Source: Bacteroidales bacterium | GTDB lineage: Bacteria; Bacteroidota; Bacteroidia; Bacteroidales; 4484-276 | Assembly (NCBI GenBank): GCA_021740425.1 | Contig: JAIOZV010000008.1 | Coordinates: forward strand, 1-37,098 | Length of the DNA: 37,098 nt | Direction: 5' to 3' | Shown: positions 33,912 to 37,098 of the stretch, in pieces | How positions within the stretch are numbered: the first letter of the stretch is position 1 | Layout of the letters: each line of letters begins with the position of its first letter | The notes under the pieces: generated by a model | What the model saw: only the letters and a program-made list of their open reading frames with translations | The model's database searches: none | Told to the model about the DNA's origin: nothing | Translations under genes and position numbers: made by a program

Positions 33912-36044
33912 TTATTCGATGATAATTTTTTGGGATATGGACTTTGTTTCATTCAAAATATTGATAACATAAATACCCTTTGGATGAGATGAAAGGTCGA
34001 AATTGAAGAGGTTATCTTCAGTATCTTCAGATATTGTCTGGTGTAAGACCTGTTGTCCCAAACAGTTAGTTATTACAATTCCTGTATTTTCAGTAATCAG
34101 GATTTCTAATTTTATCACAAATCTGCCATAGTTGGGGTTTGGGAATACTTTTATGGGCTTATCTTTCAGGGGGTTTTTGCGGCCAAACCCCGTAGTTTGA
34201 ACCTGGATAAAATCTACCTTATCCCCTGCATAATTAGGCACCGCGAGGATATTATCGTAAGGGTTATAGTCGAGTCCTGCAGGCTGGTCATGCCCTTCTG
34301 AGATGATTTCGTAGCCACTAAAACCGGCATCGTACCTGATGATTTTTCCGGGAGCTACATGCGAAGCAACATATACATTTCCTGCCTGATCGATGGTAAT
34401 GCCATCAAAATAGCCAAATGAAGTAGTGGTGGCCGTTGATACTTCAAAGGTTTCGAGATCAATGGCCTGAATTGGAGCCAATGGCGACCAGCCGACCGAA
34501 AGCAACCGGTTGTGAAAAGGGTCGAAGATACAGTCCTGAACAGCATTTGTTAAACCTGATGCAACGATGCACTCCGACACGCCGGTCGAAAGATTGACTT
34601 TGTGAATTTTACCTCCGGTATCGATAACATAAAGGTTTCCGGCATTGTCGCAGGTCATCCCGTCAAGGTGTTGGATACATGGGATGTTTATGGAAAAAAC
34701 TTCCTGTTTTGTTTCGAGATTAAATCCTTTAAGTGTGGTCCCTGTTGAAACGTAGATTACACCATCACAGATGCAATTGCCCAGGGGTGATTCGATATTC
34801 CTGATAAATATTTCCTGTTTGTGTGTTTCTTTGTCGATGGCAACGATGGCATCGGCATTGATACACGAAACCAGGTATCGCCCATGTTCGTGGTCGAAGG
34901 CCACACTTTCGGGAGTATCAATATAGTCAGGGTTGATCATTTGGTTACCCGACCAAGCCACCATATTGCTGTTATAGCCAATGCCCACCACATCAAAGTC
35001 GGTGTCGTTATCGAGGTCGGCAGGGATTACACAAAAAATGGAGGAGAATACATCAGGAAAAAAATAGCGTGTAAAATCATTGCTTCCGTTATTATACCAA
35101 ATGGCAATTCTGGGCATTCCCATGCCACCACCTACCAGGTCAATATCCCCGTCAAGATCCATATCGGCAGCATCGAGCCACAGAGCTCCGGTAAAAGCAC
35201 CCAGATCATGTTTTTCAAAATCATTGTATCCATTGTTTTCCCACCATACCATGCGGCTGCCAATACAGGCGGCTCCCAGAATGTCCATATCATTATCACC
35301 GTCCACATCGCGGGCCAGCACTGTGTGTGCACCGCTAAAAGCATCATCAATCATGTGCTCTTCAAATTCATCGTTGCCTGTATTTTCCCACCAGTAAAGT
35401 TCGCCATTCAATTCACCACAGGCAATAATATCCAAATCTTCATCACCATCCATATCTTCACCATAAATAAATGGCGACTGCTGGAAGCGTTCCGAAATAA
35501 GTTTTTTGGTAAAATTTTGGCTGCCATCGTTTTTCCACCAGGCAATTTCACCTTCCTTGCCATAATAATCGAATCCCGAACAAAGCACATCCAAATACCC
35601 GTCTGCGTTCATATCTTTAATATCCACGGTGTGGGCTCCCACAAAATTTGAATCTATCTCATGCATTGTCCAGTTTTCATCGCCATCATTTTCCCACCAG
35701 AGAATTCTGTTGGCTTGCCAGGCTGCAGCAATCAGGTCGATGTCCTGGTCGCCATCAAGATCCACTGCTCGTGCCGACCGCGCTCCTGTCAGGTTTTGAA
35801 TGATGGTATGTTTGGTGTTGAATTGCTGGAATCCGTCATTTTCCCACCATGCTATTTCTCCTCCATTTACATCAGCAACTCCGAGAATATCTTTGTGCCC
35901 GTCGCCATTGATATCCTCCACAAAAACGTCCATACCGTGGGTAAACTGATCAGAAACCTTGTATTGTCTGAAATCAGTCTGCCCGATTATGTTACCGCTA
36001 AAAATCACAAAAATTGTAATCGCGAATAATCGAAACTTTTTCAT
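33912..36044 (-). CDS. Secreted FG-GAP/VCBS and NHL-like beta-propeller protein with T9SS sorting domain
   Basis: A 710-residue exported protein. The ATG at 36044 is preferred over one 72 bp upstream because the signal peptide (MKKFRLFAITIFVIFSGNIIG) starts there. Seven FG-GAP-like repeats (about 28-385) each carry a D-x-D-x-D-G-type calcium loop followed by a WWEN(D/T/N)G strand (for example VEDINGDGHKDILG and ARDVDGDNDMDILG), giving an integrin-like propeller. A second propeller resembling NHL/SMP-30 (about 395-615) contains DTPESVAFDHEHGRY and LDGMTCDNAGNLYVID. A T9SS type A sorting domain (about 635-710, IKVFPNPNYG) ends the protein. The likely role is surface binding or scaffolding; no catalytic residues were identified. 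It diverges from the sensor kinase gene. Confidence 0.92.
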   Translation of the reverse strand: MKKFRLFAITIFVIFSGNIIGQTDFRQYKVSDQFTHGMDVFVEDINGDGHKDILGVADVNGGEIAWWENDGFQQFNTKHTIIQNLTGARSARAVDLDGDQDIDLIAAAWQANRILWWENDGDENWTMHEIDSNFVGAHTVDIKDMNADGYLDVLCSGFDYYGKEGEIAWWKNDGSQNFTKKLISERFQQSPFIYGEDMDGDEDLDIIACGELNGELYWWENTGNDEFEEHMIDDAFSGAHTVLARDVDGDNDMDILGAACIGSRMVWWENNGYNDFEKHDLGAFTGALWLDAADMDLDGDIDLVGGGMGMPRIAIWYNNGSNDFTRYFFPDVFSSIFCVIPADLDNDTDFDVVGIGYNSNMVAWSGNQMINPDYIDTPESVAFDHEHGRYLVSCINADAIVAIDKETHKQEIFIRNIESPLGNCICDGVIYVSTGTTLKGFNLETKQEVFSINIPCIQHLDGMTCDNAGNLYVIDTGGKIHKVNLSTGVSECIVASGLTNAVQDCIFDPFHNRLLSVGWSPLAPIQAIDLETFEVSTATTTSFGYFDGITIDQAGNVYVASHVAPGKIIRYDAGFSGYEIISEGHDQPAGLDYNPYDNILAVPNYAGDKVDFIQVQTTGFGRKNPLKDKPIKVFPNPNYGRFVIKLEILITENTGIVITNCLGQQVLHQTISEDTEDNLFNFDLSSHPKGIYVINILNETKSISQKIIIE

Positions 36045-36087
36045 TGTGTTGTTGGTTTTCATCTTTAATGATTTAAATAATTTGTAG

Positions 36088-36117
36088 CTAAAATAGTCCG
36101 GGACAAGTGTTATCAAA
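36088..36117 (-). promoter_or_regulatory. Candidate promoter of the FG-GAP gene
   Basis: On the minus strand TTTG (36117-36114), 18 bp, then TATTTTAG (36095-36088), one mismatch from TAnnTTTG. It lies 43 bp before the start codon. Confidence 0.4.
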
Positions 36118-36258
36118 AATTTACTCGATAATCGGCCGGCGGGTGCATTCCTACATCATTTTCCTTTAGATGAATGCCCTTGGAAGGCCGCAGCTTGTTT
36201 TTTGTATGCGATAGGATTTCGATCATCCACTTTTTAACTCAAACTCCCTGCTTTGTTC

Positions 36259-36266
36259 TATCTTTG
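36259..36266 (+). promoter_or_regulatory. Candidate -7 element of the sensor kinase gene
   Basis: TATCTTTG is an exact TAnnTTTG match 18 bp before the start codon. The -33 element is not clear. Confidence 0.4.
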
Positions 36267-36284
36267 ATTTGTAATTGATACAAC

Positions 36285-37098
36285 ATGCAGAAATTATCGG
36301 TTTCCTTAGGTGAAATAGCAGGCTGGAAAAAATACAACAGTTACAGAATACCTGTTCATGTTGCGGTTTGGGGATTGTATCTTTTTGCCTATGCATACAT
36401 TTATTCGCTTTTTTATGAAGCACTTCCCCTGCAAAAATCGCTGATTCAATTCGGTATTACGGTCTGGATCGACATTTCGGCAGCCTATTTTTTGGTTTAT
36501 TTCTTAATTCCGCAATATCTGCTCAAAAAAAGATATACCGCTTTTCTGGGCTTGTTTTTTGTTTCGGCCATAGGATTTATGCTTTTGCAAAGGCTCATGC
36601 TTATGCTTGTAACTTACCGCTACATTTATCCGGAATATGCAGCCAATTTCACATTTTTCAAGTTCAATTATCTCTACACATTTTTAAACATTTTTGTGAT
36701 GGCGGCCATTTTCGCTTCCGTTAAACTATTTGAATTTTGGTTTATCAATCAAAAGCAAAACCAGGAATTGATCCACGACAAAATGGAATCGGAGCTGAAG
36801 TTTTTAAAATCTCAGATTCACCCCCATTTTCTCTTCAATACTTTGAATAATTTGTATGCGCTTACGCTGGATAAATCCGAAAATGCCCCCGGGGTTGTTG
36901 TTAAGCTTTCTGATCTGCTCAGCTATATGCTTTACGATTGCTACGCGGCGTTTGTTCCACTCGAAAAAGAAGTGCAGCTCCTGAACGATTATCTTGATCT
37001 GGAAAAAATACGCTATCAAAATGAGTTGAAAACAGATTTTGATGTGAATGGCCGCATTGCCGGAAAGCAAATTGCTCCATTGCTTTTGCTTCCCTTTA
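36285..37098 (+). CDS. LytS/YehU-type sensor histidine kinase, N-terminal 271 residues (cut by window edge)
   Basis: The frame starts MQKLSVSLGEIAGWKKYN and stays open to the right edge. Four transmembrane helices (about 22-46, 53-76, 86-109 and 127-149) are followed by a short coiled linker and the His_kinase domain: the phosphoacceptor H181 lies in QIHPHFLFNTLNNLYAL, then LSDLLSYMLYD and the LEKEVQLLNDYLDLEKIRY block. The ATP-binding domain lies beyond the window. Family members phosphorylate LytTR-type response regulators, usually encoded next to them, so a LytTR regulator gene is expected just past the right edge. It diverges from the FG-GAP/T9SS gene with a 240 bp gap. Confidence 0.93.
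   Translation, partial: MQKLSVSLGEIAGWKKYNSYRIPVHVAVWGLYLFAYAYIYSLFYEALPLQKSLIQFGITVWIDISAAYFLVYFLIPQYLLKKRYTAFLGLFFVSAIGFMLLQRLMLMLVTYRYIYPEYAANFTFFKFNYLYTFLNIFVMAAIFASVKLFEFWFINQKQNQELIHDKMESELKFLKSQIHPHFLFNTLNNLYALTLDKSENAPGVVVKLSDLLSYMLYDCYAAFVPLEKEVQLLNDYLDLEKIRYQNELKTDFDVNGRIAGKQIAPLLLLPF

Noticed and set aside
34821..35651. Plus-strand frame of 276 codons
   Set aside because: It lies opposite the FG-GAP repeats; its regular pattern is the complement of the repeated calcium loops.
36045..36116. Upstream ATG for the FG-GAP protein
   Set aside because: It would bury the signal peptide behind 24 extra residues and lies upstream of the best promoter match.
1..37098. CRISPR array, tRNA, rRNA, insertion sequence or prophage
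   Set aside because: No regular short repeats with spacers, cloverleaf structures or transposase/integrase motifs were seen in the intergenic regions.

Overview
The window comes from a member of the Bacteroidota, probably a free-living or sediment-type Bacteroidales or Marinilabiliales relative. Seven of the 19 protein genes called with reasonable confidence encode Sec-exported proteins ending in a Por/T9SS type A sorting domain. Start codons generally lack Shine-Dalgarno sequences. Several promoters fit the Bacteroidota TAnnTTTG -7 element. The sigma factor, LytS-type kinase and NADP-type glutamate dehydrogenase are also typical of the phylum. No rRNA, tRNA, CRISPR array, transposase or phage gene was seen.

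Region 1 (1-12105, + strand) is a tight three-gene run of very large secreted proteins: a left-truncated protein, a bifunctional GH9-CBM-GH5 cellulase, and a protein with two beta-helices and a CUB domain. All three share one C-terminal module ahead of their sorting domains. The module is so similar at DNA level that gene conversion is likely. This looks like a cell-surface plant-polysaccharide locus without a SusC/SusD pair in view.

Region 2 (12374-15357, - strand) holds a pirin and gdhA, separated by a 614 bp spacer containing a dispersed repeat and two terminator-like hairpins.

Region 3 (15532-26400) is the most interesting part. It contains a secreted BNR/FN3 protein, a TPR-CHAT (caspase-like) protein predicted to face the periplasm, gldA, a membrane TPR protein placed like an anti-sigma factor, an ECF sigma factor, and a second secreted T9SS protein. 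The same sequence, GGTTAC-N17-TAC, lies upstream of the sigma gene and of both secreted-protein genes. It is a plausible promoter read by this sigma factor. I propose a periplasmic CHAT protease, membrane anti-sigma, ECF sigma and secreted-effector circuit. The gene content and sites are visible in the sequence; the circuit is inference.

Region 4 (26576-37098) holds a tolC/macA-like pair ending in a strong terminator with no pump gene, a secreted M1 aminopeptidase followed by an AlkD-type DNA glycosylase, a second copy of the dispersed repeat, a small membrane protein with an unusually good ribosome binding site, a secreted FG-GAP/beta-propeller protein, and the start of a LytS-type sensor kinase cut by the right edge.
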